The position numbers were made by a program, and so were the translations under genes. The notes beneath the pieces were generated by a model that did not search any database, was not told where the DNA came from, and saw only the letters and a list, made by a program, of their open reading frames with translations. Of a DNA stretch of 64,000 nucleotides, positions 26,621 to 35,633 are shown piece by piece; the first letter of the stretch is position 1; each line of letters opens with the position of its first letter. This DNA is from Micromonospora coxensis (lineage in GTDB: Bacteria > Actinomycetota > Actinomycetes > Mycobacteriales > Micromonosporaceae), in assembly GCF_900090295.1 (NCBI RefSeq), contig NZ_LT607753.1, positions 3,472,001-3,536,000 on the forward strand, written 5' to 3'.

Positions 26621-27137
26621 GGCGGCGCCGTCCGTGGTGCTGGACGACATGCCGCCCGCTCCGGCCGGCGGACACGGAGTGTCAACGAGGATCACCAGCC
26701 TGGGGACACGGCTGTGGATAACTCCGCGATTCCCCGGTCAGCGACCGAAAGGTCCTGTGGACAACCAGCCGTACGGTGGAGCATGGCGAGCCGTTCGGCG
26801 GGAACCCGGTGGGACGTCGCCGGACCGCCACACCCAGGTCGGCCCCTGCGACGGCTACTTGCGGTCAACCCGTAGATTGGCTAGTACATGTGCCAGCAAC
26901 GTGGCTGACAACGGTCGCAACCGGACGAGGTCGGTCACATCAGGCACGTCGCCGCAGGCGGCGGGAAGATGACATGTCGGTATGACGGGCAGTCCGGGTA
27001 AGGTCGCTCTGGACGGACACGGCAGGTGGCCGACGGCTCGCGTCGACGCGCCGACCGGTTCCATCGAAGGCAGAGCGGGAAGCCACATGCCCAGCAGCGC
27101 GGGTCCATCGATCGACACGATCACCGAGGGAGGACGG
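26621..27137 (+). promoter_or_regulatory. Leader region with two DnaA boxes before the pseudokinase gene
   Basis: 517 bases without a convincing gene. Two good DnaA boxes occur 34 bases apart: TGTGGATAA 26713-26721 and TGTGGACAA 26756-26764. A possible promoter is TTGCGG 26859-26864, 17-base spacer, TAGTAC 26882-26887 (weak). The pseudokinase frame stays open back to 26982, but the best ribosome site is at 27126-27135. Confidence 0.6.
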
Positions 27138-28697
27138 GTGACCCAGGTCGGCGAGGGTCAGGAGGCGGAGGAATCCGCTCCTCCGGTCATGACCTTCGGT
27201 GCTCCCACGGCCGGTGAGATCCTCGCCGAGCGGTACGAACTGGTCGAGCACATCAACAACGACAGCGCCGGGCGACTCGTGTGGCGAGGGGTCGACGTCG
27301 TGCTGCGCCGACCGGTCGCGGTCGTGCTGCGCTACCCGGGCGGCGACTCGGCCACCGAGATGCTCCAGGCCGCGGTGGCGGCCAGTCGGGTCATCCACCC
27401 CAATCTGGTCGGCGTCTACGACGCGATCGACGAGGGCGAGCGGGCGTACGTCGTCCGCGAGTGGGTCGACGGGCGGTCGCTGCGCGAGCTGGTCGCCGCC
27501 GGCCCGCTGGACCCGGCCCGCGCCACCGCCATCGGCAACGCCGTGGCCAGCGCGCTCGCCTCCGTGCACGCCACCGGCATGGTGCACGGCAACGTCCACC
27601 CCGGCACCGTGATGATCAGCGACGACGGCCGGGTGGTGCTGGCCGACGCGCGCACCGACGGCGACGACAGCCAGGAGAACGACGTCCGGGCGGTCGGCGG
27701 CATCCTCTACTTCGCTCTCACCGGGCACTGGCCGCACGCCGAGGCCCCGCTGCGGGGCGCGACGGCCGGGCACGGCCGGGCCGCCATCGTTGACGCCGTC
27801 CGCGACGCCAGCGGTTCCATCGCCGCCCCGCGACAGGTCCGGGCCGGTGTGCCGGCGTACCTCGACGACCTGACCATGGACCTGCTCGACCCGGAGATCG
27901 CGTCGCCCTCGTCGGACGTGCTCGCCGCCGAACTGGGTCGGCTCGACATCCCGGCCGAGGACCACTTCCTCGACCAGACCGGCACGATCCGTTTCAGCGC
28001 GGACCCGGGCGACGACCCGTCGCCGCTGGCCGCCGCCGGTGGCCGCAAGGTGGCGATCGGCATCGCCGGTCTGCTGGCGGTCGCCCTGGTCGGCCTCCTC
28101 ATCGGCATCAGCGCGTTCGGTGGGGACAAGTCCCCCGACACCCAGCCGGTCGCCCGCCCCTCGGCGAGCGCGCCGGCCGCCGCCGGGACGACCGCCCCCG
28201 CCCCGGCCGTCAAGAACCTCACCATCCAGGACGTCCGGATCATCGACCCGGACAGCAGCGACCGCGCCGAGGTGCGCAACGCCGAGAAGGTCATCGACGG
28301 CGACGAGGACGAGGGCTGGGAGACCGCCAGCTACCGCAACCACGGCAAGTTCGGCGGCCTCAAGAAGGGCATGGGCATCTGGATCGACCTGGGCGCCCCG
28401 CACACGGTGAAGTCGCTCCAGGCCACCCTGTCGTCCACCGGCGCCTCCGCGGAACTGCGCGCGGGCCTCGCCGACTTCCCGTCCAGCTCCTCCGGCGACA
28501 AGCAGCTCGTCGCCAGCTACACCACGCTGATCGGGCAGCCGTTCGAGGGGCACGACGGCACCAAGATGACCTTCAACGGGTTCGACGCCGACAAGCAGTA
28601 CCAGTACCTGCTCTTCTGGATCACCGAACTGCCGGAGAAGGACAGCGGGGACGGCTGGAAGCTCGGCGTCCAGGAGATCAAGGTCCAGGGTTCGTGA
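27138..28697 (+). CDS. Membrane pseudokinase with extracytoplasmic galactose-binding-like domain
   Basis: A 519-residue protein. The start GTG 27138 is chosen because GGGAGGA lies just upstream; ATG 27087 and GTG 26982 are in frame. Residues about 30-270 are kinase-like (AERYELVEHINN, then VVREWVDGRSLRELV), but the beta-3 Lys of VAxK is lost (VAVVLR), HRD is HGN (HGNVHPGTVMI) and DFG is DAR, so it should be catalytically dead. One membrane helix near 305-327 is followed by a Pro/Ala linker and a beta-rich extracytoplasmic domain (GMGIWIDLGAPHTVKSLQ) like F5/8-type C domains. It corresponds to the C-terminal part of mycobacterial MviN, which recruits an FHA protein when phosphorylated. A role in regulating MurJ is inferred. 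Confidence 0.85.
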   Translation: MTQVGEGQEAEESAPPVMTFGAPTAGEILAERYELVEHINNDSAGRLVWRGVDVVLRRPVAVVLRYPGGDSATEMLQAAVAASRVIHPNLVGVYDAIDEGERAYVVREWVDGRSLRELVAAGPLDPARATAIGNAVASALASVHATGMVHGNVHPGTVMISDDGRVVLADARTDGDDSQENDVRAVGGILYFALTGHWPHAEAPLRGATAGHGRAAIVDAVRDASGSIAAPRQVRAGVPAYLDDLTMDLLDPEIASPSSDVLAAELGRLDIPAEDHFLDQTGTIRFSADPGDDPSPLAAAGGRKVAIGIAGLLAVALVGLLIGISAFGGDKSPDTQPVARPSASAPAAAGTTAPAPAVKNLTIQDVRIIDPDSSDRAEVRNAEKVIDGDEDEGWETASYRNHGKFGGLKKGMGIWIDLGAPHTVKSLQATLSSTGASAELRAGLADFPSSSSGDKQLVASYTTLIGQPFEGHDGTKMTFNGFDADKQYQYLLFWITELPEKDSGDGWKLGVQEIKVQGS

Positions 28698-28740
28698 GCC
28701 GTCCGCCGCGATCCCGGCACCACCCCCGCCGGGTGTGGTG

Positions 28741-29502
28741 ATGGCGGGTCGCGGCGGGCATACGCCCGAGCCGGCGACCGGCTCCCTCCCGCCGGTGACG
28801 CTGTCGGCCGCCGAGGCCTCCGACCTCGACCTGCTCCGCGCCCACGTCGCCGGTGACCGGGACGCCTTCACCGAACTCTTCCACCGGCACCGGGACCGTC
28901 TCTGGGCGGTGGCGCTGCGGACCCTCGGCGACCGCGAGGAGGCCGCCGACGCGTTGCAGGACGCGCTGCTCTCCGCCCACCGGGCCGCCGCCCGGTTCCG
29001 GGGCGACTCCGCCGTCACCACCTGGCTGCACCGCATCGTGGTGAACGCCTGCCTGGACCGGATCCGCCGCCGTCAGGCCCACCCGACCGTGCCGCTGCCC
29101 GACGGCACCCGCACGGAGGAGGGCACCGGCGGCGGAGTGGAGCCGGCCGCGCCGGCCACCGACCACGACACCGCGCTGGTGGTCCGGCAGGCCCTGGCCG
29201 CGCTGCCGGTCGAGCAGCGGGCCGCGCTCGTCCTGGTGGACGTGCAGGGCTACCCGGTCGCCGAGGTCGCCCGCATCCTCGGCGTGGCCGAGGGCACGGT
29301 CAAGAGCCGCTGCGCCCGGGGCCGGGCCCGGCTCGCGGTGCAGCTCGGGCACCTGCGCACCGGTGACGACCCGGCCCCGCCGGGCCCCGATCCCGCCGGC
29401 CGGGACGTGCCCGGCGTCACCATCGGGAACCCACGGACTCCGGACAGCGTCCGATCGGGGTCGGGGCGCTTTCGGCGGGACGCCAACCAGGAGGACACGT
29501 GA
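28741..29502 (+). CDS. sigM: ECF RNA polymerase sigma factor, SigM-like
   Basis: A 253-residue extracytoplasmic-function sigma factor; ATG 28741 is preferred, with GTG 28735 as an alternative. Region 2 spans about residues 30-105 (DAFTELFHRHRDRLWAVAL, then AADALQDALLSAH, TTWLHRIVVNACLDRIRRR). Region 4 spans 145-200 (LPVEQRAALVLVDVQGYPV, then GVAEGTVKSRCARGRARL). The tail is Pro/Gly-rich. It lies 43 bases after the pseudokinase gene and overlaps the next gene by four bases. The order MurJ-pseudokinase-sigma-anti-sigma-trxB-trxA-cwlM matches the sigM locus of mycobacteria, which supports the name. Confidence 0.88.
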   Translation: MAGRGGHTPEPATGSLPPVTLSAAEASDLDLLRAHVAGDRDAFTELFHRHRDRLWAVALRTLGDREEAADALQDALLSAHRAAARFRGDSAVTTWLHRIVVNACLDRIRRRQAHPTVPLPDGTRTEEGTGGGVEPAAPATDHDTALVVRQALAALPVEQRAALVLVDVQGYPVAEVARILGVAEGTVKSRCARGRARLAVQLGHLRTGDDPAPPGPDPAGRDVPGVTIGNPRTPDSVRSGSGRFRRDANQEDT

Positions 29503-30461
29503 CGACCGGGGAGTTCAGCGGGGTCGATCACGACCTGCTCGCCGACTACCTGGGCGGGGCGCTGGACGGTACCCCCGAGGAGGCGACGGTCGCGCGGCTG
29601 GTCGCGCAGGACCCGGCCTGGGCCGAGGCGTACGCCGCGCTGGCTCCCGCCGTCGCCCGGACCACCGCCGACCTGGGCGCGCTCGCCGCTGTCGAGATGC
29701 CAACCGCCGTCGTCGAGCGACTCACCGCCGTACTGGCCGGTGCGGGACCGGGCAACGCCGGCCAGCCGCTGGACGCCGCCCCCGTCGACCGGCCGGACAC
29801 CGCCCACCGTCCCGGATCCCCGGTCGTGCCCGCGCAGGGCGGCGGCGCGGCACCGCGTACCCCGGGATCCCGGCGTGACGACGTCGCCGGGCCGGGCCGG
29901 CGGCGCCGGCGCTGGGCCCGCCTGGCCGCCCCCACCGCGCTCGCCGTGGCCTCCATCGCCGCCGTCGGGTTCGGCGTCGGGCACCTGCTGGACGGCTCCG
30001 GCGCGACCGACGGCGCCGAGTCGACGGCGGCCGGCCCCGCTGCGGCCGCCGACCAGGGCTCGTTCCGGGTGACCGTGGCCCCGCAGCGCAGCGGCACCGA
30101 CTGGACGCCGGAGTCGCTGGCCGCCGGCGCCGCCGCGAGCGTGCTGCCCCGACTGGCCACCGAGGTGCCCGGGATGGCGCCCGGCGAGGTCCCCGGGGAG
30201 ATCCGGCAGGCCGGCCCCGGCGGGCTGGACCGGCTCGGCGCGCCCGACGCCCTCAAGGACTGTCTCGCCGAGGTCGCCGCCGCCCACGGACGCGCTCCGC
30301 TCACCGTCGAGTTCGTCGACTACGCCGCCTTCCGGGGTGAGCCGGCGCTGGTGCTCCGGTTCGCCGACCGGACCGGCGAACGCTGGGCCTGGGTGAGCGG
30401 GGCGGAGTGCGGTGTGCCGGGGTCCGGCGCGGACACCCGCTACCAGGCGCGGGTAGGGTGA
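29499..30461 (+). CDS. Putative membrane anti-sigma factor for SigM
   Basis: A 320-residue protein whose GTG start overlaps the sigma gene stop (GTGA), implying coupled translation. The N-terminal part (DHDLLADYLGGALDGTPEEA) has the helical look of an anti-sigma domain but lacks the HxxxCxxC zinc motif. One membrane helix near residues 147-165 (ALAVASIAAVGFGVGHLL) separates it from an extracytoplasmic part with two cysteines (DCLAEV and AECGVPG). The position directly after an ECF sigma gene is the main evidence for the anti-sigma role; the corresponding mycobacterial gene is also next to sigM. Confidence 0.7.
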   Translation: MTTGEFSGVDHDLLADYLGGALDGTPEEATVARLVAQDPAWAEAYAALAPAVARTTADLGALAAVEMPTAVVERLTAVLAGAGPGNAGQPLDAAPVDRPDTAHRPGSPVVPAQGGGAAPRTPGSRRDDVAGPGRRRRRWARLAAPTALAVASIAAVGFGVGHLLDGSGATDGAESTAAGPAAAADQGSFRVTVAPQRSGTDWTPESLAAGAAASVLPRLATEVPGMAPGEVPGEIRQAGPGGLDRLGAPDALKDCLAEVAAAHGRAPLTVEFVDYAAFRGEPALVLRFADRTGERWAWVSGAECGVPGSGADTRYQARVG

Positions 30462-30518
30462 GGTCGCGGTCAACGGTCGGCCGTCGCCGCGTGACGTGAC
30501 CCACCGGACGACCGGTTC

Positions 30519-30546
30519 GGGAATCCCCGGTTCGTACGATGACGTT
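30519..30546 (+). promoter_or_regulatory. SigR/SigH-type promoter upstream of trxB
   Basis: GGGAAT at 30519-30524, 19-base spacer, GTT at 30544-30546. This matches the GGGAAT-N18/19-GTT consensus of the thiol-oxidative-stress sigma factors SigR (Streptomyces) and SigH (mycobacteria), which control trxB-trxA there. It lies 93 bases before the trxB start. Confidence 0.75.
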
Positions 30547-30638
30547 CTGCAAGTCAGTCGCCGACGTCGCTGAGCCGTCGGCACTCGGATCGATGTCGGT
30601 GCGCCGCCGATGTCGAACACACACATCGGGAGACGGCA

Positions 30639-31592
30639 GTGGACGAGGTCCGCAACCTGATCATCATCGGCTCCGGGCCGGCCGGCTACACGGCGGCGGT
30701 CTACGCCGCACGCGCCAACCTGAAGCCCCTCGTCATCGAGGGTGTGCAGTCCGGCGGCGCGCTGATGACCACGACCGAGGTGGAGAACTTCCCCGGCTTC
30801 GCGGACGGCATCCTCGGCCCCGAGCTGATGGACAACATGCGCAAGCAGGCCGAGCGGTTCGGCGCGGAGTTCCTCACCGACGACGTCACCCGGGTCGAGC
30901 TCAAGGACACCGGCATGATCGGGTCGGACGCGGTGAGCACCGTCTGGGTCGGGCAGACCGCCTACCGGGCGAAGGCCGTCATCCTCTCCACCGGCTCGGC
31001 CTGGCGTCCGCTGGGTGTGCCGGGGGAGCAGGAGTACCTGGGCCACGGGGTGTCGTCCTGCGCCACCTGCGACGGGTTCTTCTTCCGTGGCCAGGACATC
31101 GTGGTGGTCGGCGGTGGCGACTCCGCGATGGAGGAGGCCAGCTTCCTCACCCGGTTCGCCGACTCCGTCACCATCATCCACCGGCGCGACTCGTTCCGGG
31201 CCAGCAAGATCATGGCGGAGCGGGCGCTCGGCAACGACAAGATCAAGGTCGAGTGGAACACCACCGTCGAGGAGATCCTCGGCGAGGACGGCAAGGTCAG
31301 CGGGGTCCGGGTCCGCAACGTGCACAGCGGTGAGACCAAGGTGCTGGACGTGACCGGCGTCTTCGTGGCGATCGGCCACGACCCGCGCAGCGAGCTGTTC
31401 CGGGGCCAGGTCGAGCTGGACGACGAGGGGTACGTCAAGGTCGAGGCCCCGAGCACCCGGACCAGCGTGCCGGGCGTGTTCGCCGCCGGCGACGTGGTGG
31501 ACCACACCTACCGGCAGGCCATCACCGCCGCCGGCACCGGCTGCGCCGCCGCCCTCGACGCCGAGCGCTTCATCGCCACGCTGCAGGGCTGA
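30639..31592 (+). CDS. trxB: Thioredoxin reductase
   Basis: A 317-residue NADPH-dependent FAD enzyme that reduces thioredoxin. It starts at GTG 30639, after a GGGAGA site. The FAD motif is [17 protein letters not shown] near residue 8, the redox pair is [11 protein letters not shown] near 140, the NADPH motif is [13 protein letters not shown] near 158, and the second FAD motif is [15 protein letters not shown] near 285. It is followed by trxA 35 bases downstream; the SigR-type promoter upstream fits redox-stress induction. Confidence 0.97.
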   Translation: MDEVRNLIIIGSGPAGYTAAVYAARANLKPLVIEGVQSGGALMTTTEVENFPGFADGILGPELMDNMRKQAERFGAEFLTDDVTRVELKDTGMIGSDAVSTVWVGQTAYRAKAVILSTGSAWRPLGVPGEQEYLGHGVSSCATCDGFFFRGQDIVVVGGGDSAMEEASFLTRFADSVTIIHRRDSFRASKIMAERALGNDKIKVEWNTTVEEILGEDGKVSGVRVRNVHSGETKVLDVTGVFVAIGHDPRSELFRGQVELDDEGYVKVEAPSTRTSVPGVFAAGDVVDHTYRQAITAAGTGCAAALDAERFIATLQG

Positions 31593-31627
31593 AAACCGAG
31601 AACGAACGCCTGAGGAGGAGGGTCATA

Positions 31628-31951
31628 GTGGGAGCAACAAAGGTCGTCACCGACGCGAACTTCGCCACCGACGTGCTGAAGTCCGCCAAGCCGGTGCTGG
31701 TGGACTTCTGGGCCGAGTGGTGCGGGCCGTGCCGCAAGGTCTCCCCGCTGCTGGAGGAGATCGCGGGCGAGATGGGTGACCAGGTCACCATCGTCAAGCT
31801 CAACATCGACGAGAACCCGGAGACCGCCCGCGCCTACCGGGTGATGTCCGTGCCGACCCTGACCATCTTCAAGAACGGCGAGCCGGTGCAGTCGATCGCC
31901 GGCGCGAAGCCCAAGGGCGAGCTGGTCCGGCTCATCCAGTCGGCGCTCTGA
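31628..31951 (+). CDS. trxA: Thioredoxin
   Basis: A 107-residue thioredoxin of standard length, starting at GTG 31628 behind GAGGAGGAGGG. The active site is [10 protein letters not shown] near residue 30, and the conserved cis-Pro region is [12 protein letters not shown] near 75. It delivers electrons from TrxB to ribonucleotide reductase, peroxidases and other targets. The operon ends at the hairpin at 31965-32001. Confidence 0.97.
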   Translation: MGATKVVTDANFATDVLKSAKPVLVDFWAEWCGPCRKVSPLLEEIAGEMGDQVTIVKLNIDENPETARAYRVMSVPTLTIFKNGEPVQSIAGAKPKGELVRLIQSAL

Positions 31952-31964
31952 GACGACGTACCAC

Positions 31965-32001
31965 CGCGACCCCCGCACCCGTACCGGGTGCGGGGGTCGC
32001 G
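31965..32001 (+). terminator. Terminator after trxA
   Basis: 16-base perfect arms 31965-31980 and 31986-32001 around a 5-base loop; separates trxBA from cwlM. Confidence 0.85.
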
Positions 32002-32148
32002 TCCTGTTGGCTCCTGACCTGGGCGAACCCCCGCCCGGAGCAGGACCGGTCACGATACGCTCCGTAAGCGTCCGCTGGGCGGAGCGTGCCGATCGCCACG
32101 CGACACGTGACCGTGGCACCGGCCAACCAGCAGCAGAGGGGGTCGTAC

Positions 32149-33306
32149 GTGCGTCCGATCCGACCCGGTGACCGTGGGCCCGCGGTGACGGAGATCCGCA
32201 CCGTCCTCACCGGCCTCGACCTGCTCCCCCCGTCGACCGACGACGAGTTCGACGGGGCCACCGAACGTGCCGTGCGGGCCTTCCAGCAGTCCCGTGGGCT
32301 CAGCATCGACGGGCGGGTCGGCGCGGAGACGTGGCGGGCCCTGGACGCCGCCCGCTGGCGGCTGGGCGCCCGCACCCTCTACCACGCGGTGCCCGAACCC
32401 CTCACCGGCGAGGACGTCCGCTCGCTCCAGGAGCGACTGCTGGAGATGGGGTACGACGTGGGCCACGCCGACGCCATCTACGGCATCCGCACCTCCCGGG
32501 CGGTGGCCCAGTTCCAGCGGGAGGTGGGGTTGAAGCCGGACGGGTCCTGCGGGCCGCACACCATGGGCGCGCTGCGCCGCCTCGGGCGCAAGGTCGTCGG
32601 TGGCCGCCCCCAGTGGTTGCGCGAGTCCGACGCGATCCGGCAGTCCGGCCCGACCCTCGTGGGGCGCACCGTGGTGATCGACCCCGGCCACGGCGGCACC
32701 GACCCCGGCGTGGTGGTGCCGGACGGCCCGCTGCGCTGGACCGAGGCGGACCTGGTGCACGACCTCGCCAGCCGCCTGGAGGGACGGCTCGCCGCCGCGG
32801 GCGTACGGGTCCAGCTCACCCGGGGACCGTCGCCGGCGACCTGCCTGCCGGACGCCGACCGGGCGCAGCTGGCCAACTCGCTCGGCGCGGACGTGTTCAT
32901 CTCGCTGCACACCGACGAACACGCCAACCCGGAGGCGGAGGGGGTGGCCACCTACCACTACGGCACGGACAACGGCGTCACCTCGACCACCGGCGAACGA
33001 CTGGCCGGACTGGTGCAGCGGGAGATCGTGGCGCGGACCGGGCTGCGGGACTGCCGTACCCACGCCAAGGCGTGGGACCTGCTGCGGCTGACGAAGATGC
33101 CGGCGGTCCGGGTCGAGGTCGGCTACCTCACCTCCCCCCGGGACCGGGGACGGCTGGTCGACCCCCGGTTCCGCGACCGGGTGGTGGAGGCGATCGTGGC
33201 CGCCGTGCAGCGGATGTACTTCCCCGTCGAACGGGACGTGCCGACCGGCTCGATCGACGTCAGCGAGCTGCGGGCGGTGGTGGCCGCCGGGGCGGTGGTC
33301 GACTGA
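32149..33306 (+). CDS. cwlM: CwlM-like protein: two peptidoglycan-binding repeats plus amidase_3 domain
   Basis: A 385-residue protein. The start GTG 32149 follows AGAGGGGG; the frame is open to 32086. Two PG_binding_1 repeats (about residues 5-65 and 80-145; VTEIRTVLTGLDLL, then VRSLQERLLEMGYDVGHADA) precede an N-acetylmuramoyl-L-alanine amidase domain (about 180-375). The zinc and catalytic positions are kept: DPGHGG, the Glu in TEADLVH, the His in SLHTDEHAN, and the Glu in VEVGYLTSPRD. There is no signal peptide or membrane helix, so it should be cytoplasmic. Mycobacterial CwlM acts inside the cell as a phosphorylation-controlled activator of MurA, and the same role is likely here. Confidence 0.9.
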   Translation: MRPIRPGDRGPAVTEIRTVLTGLDLLPPSTDDEFDGATERAVRAFQQSRGLSIDGRVGAETWRALDAARWRLGARTLYHAVPEPLTGEDVRSLQERLLEMGYDVGHADAIYGIRTSRAVAQFQREVGLKPDGSCGPHTMGALRRLGRKVVGGRPQWLRESDAIRQSGPTLVGRTVVIDPGHGGTDPGVVVPDGPLRWTEADLVHDLASRLEGRLAAAGVRVQLTRGPSPATCLPDADRAQLANSLGADVFISLHTDEHANPEAEGVATYHYGTDNGVTSTTGERLAGLVQREIVARTGLRDCRTHAKAWDLLRLTKMPAVRVEVGYLTSPRDRGRLVDPRFRDRVVEAIVAAVQRMYFPVERDVPTGSIDVSELRAVVAAGAVVD

Positions 33307-33322
33307 GCGGACGCGTCGGAGG

Positions 33323-33344
33323 CCGGCCGGGCCGGTCCGGCCGG
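33323..33344. terminator. Possible small terminator between cwlM and the acetyltransferase gene
   Basis: CCGGCCGG (33323-33330), 6-base loop, CCGGCCGG (33337-33344) between convergent stop codons. Short and without a T tract, so weak. Confidence 0.4.
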
Positions 33345-33354
33345 ATCGCGGCGG

Positions 33355-34023
33355 TCAGCCCGAGGTGCTGCGGGTGGCCGGGGCGGGGCGGACCGGGCGG
33401 AGCAGCGTCTCGGGGCTCATCGAGCCGAGCAGCTTCTCCAGCGCGTACTCGACGTCCGACTTCCAGCTCAACGCGGTGCGCAGCTCCAGCCGCAGCCGGG
33501 GGTAGCGGGGGTGCGGGCGGACGGTCTTGAAGCCCACCGAGAGGAAGAAGTCGGCCGGGGCGACACAGGCCCGGGTGGCGTCCCCCGCGTCGTCGCCGAA
33601 CTTGGCGTCGCCGAACGCCTCGATCGCCTTGATGCCCCGCTTGGTGAGATCCCGGGCGACGCCCTGCACGAGCATCCGGCCCAGCCCGCCGCCGGCGAAC
33701 GCCGGCACCACGTTCGCGGTCATCAGCAGCGCCGCGTCCGCCGAGACCGGGGAGGTGGGGAAGGCCATCGAGCGGGGCACGTAGGCGGGCGGGGCGTACA
33801 TGACGAACCCGGCGGGCATCCCGTCGACGTACGCCAGCTTGCCGCAGGAGCCCCACTCCAGCAGGGTCTGCGAGACCCAGGCCTCCTTCTCCAGTCCCGG
33901 GTCACCGGCGGCGCACGCCCGCTCGGCGGAGACCGGGTCGAGTTCCCAGTACACGCACTCCCGGCACGGGCGGGGCAGGTCTTCCAAGGTGTCCAGGGTC
34001 AGACTGACCAGACGTCGCGACAT
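33355..34023 (-). CDS. GNAT-family N-acetyltransferase
   Basis: A 222-residue protein; the start ATG 34023 (MSRRLVSLTLDTLEDLPRP) is chosen because the upstream frame is basic low-complexity sequence. An N-terminal CREC segment (PRPCRECVYWE) and another Cys near residue 36 are notable. The acetyl-CoA fold is seen at VVPAFAGGGLGRMLVQGVA (Q/R-x-x-G-x-G/A-like loop) near 130, followed by ADFFLSVGFKTVRPHPRYP. It is convergent with cwlM and divergent from the aminotransferase gene. The substrate is unknown. The family is found in this place in other actinomycetes between cwlM and parB. Confidence 0.75.
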   Translation of the reverse strand: MSRRLVSLTLDTLEDLPRPCRECVYWELDPVSAERACAAGDPGLEKEAWVSQTLLEWGSCGKLAYVDGMPAGFVMYAPPAYVPRSMAFPTSPVSADAALLMTANVVPAFAGGGLGRMLVQGVARDLTKRGIKAIEAFGDAKFGDDAGDATRACVAPADFFLSVGFKTVRPHPRYPRLRLELRTALSWKSDVEYALEKLLGSMSPETLLRPVRPAPATRSTSG

Positions 34024-34315
34024 CGGCGGGCCCCCACAATAGGCTCGGAGGTGGAACCGGCGCGCACCACCGCCGCCACTCCGCCCCCGACGAGCGATCG
34101 TACGCCCCCCGCCGACCGTACGGGAGGGGACGCGCGAATGCCCACCCGAGCCGGTCATGGCCGGTCCGGGATGTGGACGTACCCGAACTCACGGGTCCGG
34201 ACGCGGCGCGGGCGGACTACGATCGAGCGACCGGCGTCCCGCGCCGCCATGGTCGCCGGCACCGCGGGTACCCCAGCGGGCGGCAGCCCGACCGACACCC
34301 GATCGAGGTGATGTC

Positions 34316-35626
34316 ATGACCGGCACGACGCTCGACGACTACACCGACCGCTACGCGCGGCGGGTCCGGGGCATGACCGCCTCCGAGATCCGGGCGCTCT
34401 TCGCGGTGGCCAGCCGGCCGGAGGTCGTCTCGCTCGCCGGTGGCGCCCCCTACATCGCCGCGCTGCCGCTCGACGCGGTCGGCGAGATGCTCGGCAAACT
34501 GGGCTCGGAGCACGGCGTCACCACCCTCCAGTACGGCATCGGCCAGGGCACCCTGGAGCTGCGCGAGCGGATCTGCGAGGTGATGGCCCTCTCCGGCATC
34601 GACGCGTCCTGCGGCGCCTCCCCGGACGACGTGGTGGTCACCGTGGGCGGGCAGCAGGCCCTCGACCTGGTGTCCCGCCTCTTCCTGGACCCGGGGGACG
34701 TGGTGCTCGCCGAGGGCCCGACGTACGTCGGCGCGCTCGGGGTGTTCCAGGCCGCCCAGGCCCAGGTCGTGCACGTGCCGATGGACGACGAGGGGCTGGT
34801 GCCGGAGGCGCTGGAGGTGGCGATCGCCGACCTGGCCCGTGCCGGCCGGCGGGTGAAGTTCCTCTACACCATCCCCACGTACCAGAACCCGACCGGCGTG
34901 ACGCTGAGCGAGGAGCGCCGGGAGCGGGTCCTCGACATCTGCGAGCGCGCCGGGCTGCTGGTGGTCGAGGACGACCCGTACGGCCAGCTCGGCTTCGAGG
35001 GGGAGGCCCCCGCACCGCTGCGCGCCCGCCGCCGGGACGGGGTCTTCTACCTGAGCACCTTCTCCAAGACGTTCGCGCCCGGCCTGCGGGTGGGCTGGAT
35101 CCTCGCCCCGCACGCGGTCCGGGACAAGCTGGTGATCGCCAGCGAGGCGCAGATCCTGTGCCCGAGCGGGTACGCCCAGGCCGCCGTGGCGACGTACCTG
35201 TCGACCATGCCCTGGCGGGAGCAGCTGAAGGTCTACCGCGAGGTCTACCGGGAGCGGCGGGACGCCATGCTCTCCGCCCTGGAGGACCTGATGCCGGAGG
35301 GCACCACCTGGACCAACCCGGCCGGTGGGCTGTTCGTCTGGACGAACCTGCCCGACGGGCTCGACGCGAAGGCGATGATGCCGCGCGCCATCGCCGCCCG
35401 GGTCGCCTACGTGCCGGGTACCGGCTTCTACGCCGACGGGTCCGGCACCGGCAACATGCGGCTCAACTTCTCCTTCCCGCCGCCGGAGCGGATCCGGGAG
35501 GGCGTCCGCCGGCTGGCCGGCGTCATGGAGCAGGACATCGCCATGCGCAAGGTCTTCGGCACGGTCACCCCGGCCGGCCGCCGCCGGCAGGGCGGCGCGG
35601 ATGCGCCGGGCCCCGACTTGGCATGA
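34316..35626 (+). CDS. PLP-dependent aminotransferase, class I/II
   Basis: A 436-residue fold-type I aminotransferase starting at ATG 34316. Key motifs are VSLAGGAPYIAALP near residue 38, VTVGGQQALDLVSRLFLDPGD near 110-130 (split here only by a short gap in conservation), YTIPTYQNPTGVT near 183, EDDPYGQL near 220, and the lysine motif STFSKTFAPGLRVGW near 245. It resembles the 2-aminoadipate/aromatic transaminases related to LysN and MocR C-terminal domains. No DNA-binding domain is attached. It ends seven bases before the ATP-grasp ligase gene, so the two may act on a shared amino-acid substrate; this is inference. Confidence 0.85.
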   Translation: MTGTTLDDYTDRYARRVRGMTASEIRALFAVASRPEVVSLAGGAPYIAALPLDAVGEMLGKLGSEHGVTTLQYGIGQGTLELRERICEVMALSGIDASCGASPDDVVVTVGGQQALDLVSRLFLDPGDVVLAEGPTYVGALGVFQAAQAQVVHVPMDDEGLVPEALEVAIADLARAGRRVKFLYTIPTYQNPTGVTLSEERRERVLDICERAGLLVVEDDPYGQLGFEGEAPAPLRARRRDGVFYLSTFSKTFAPGLRVGWILAPHAVRDKLVIASEAQILCPSGYAQAAVATYLSTMPWREQLKVYREVYRERRDAMLSALEDLMPEGTTWTNPAGGLFVWTNLPDGLDAKAMMPRAIAARVAYVPGTGFYADGSGTGNMRLNFSFPPPERIREGVRRLAGVMEQDIAMRKVFGTVTPAGRRRQGGADAPGPDLA

Positions 35627-35633
35627 TTCCGGC

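Noticed and set aside
26634..26985. Short plus-strand open frames between murJ and the pseudokinase gene
   Set aside because: They run through DnaA boxes and lack protein features.
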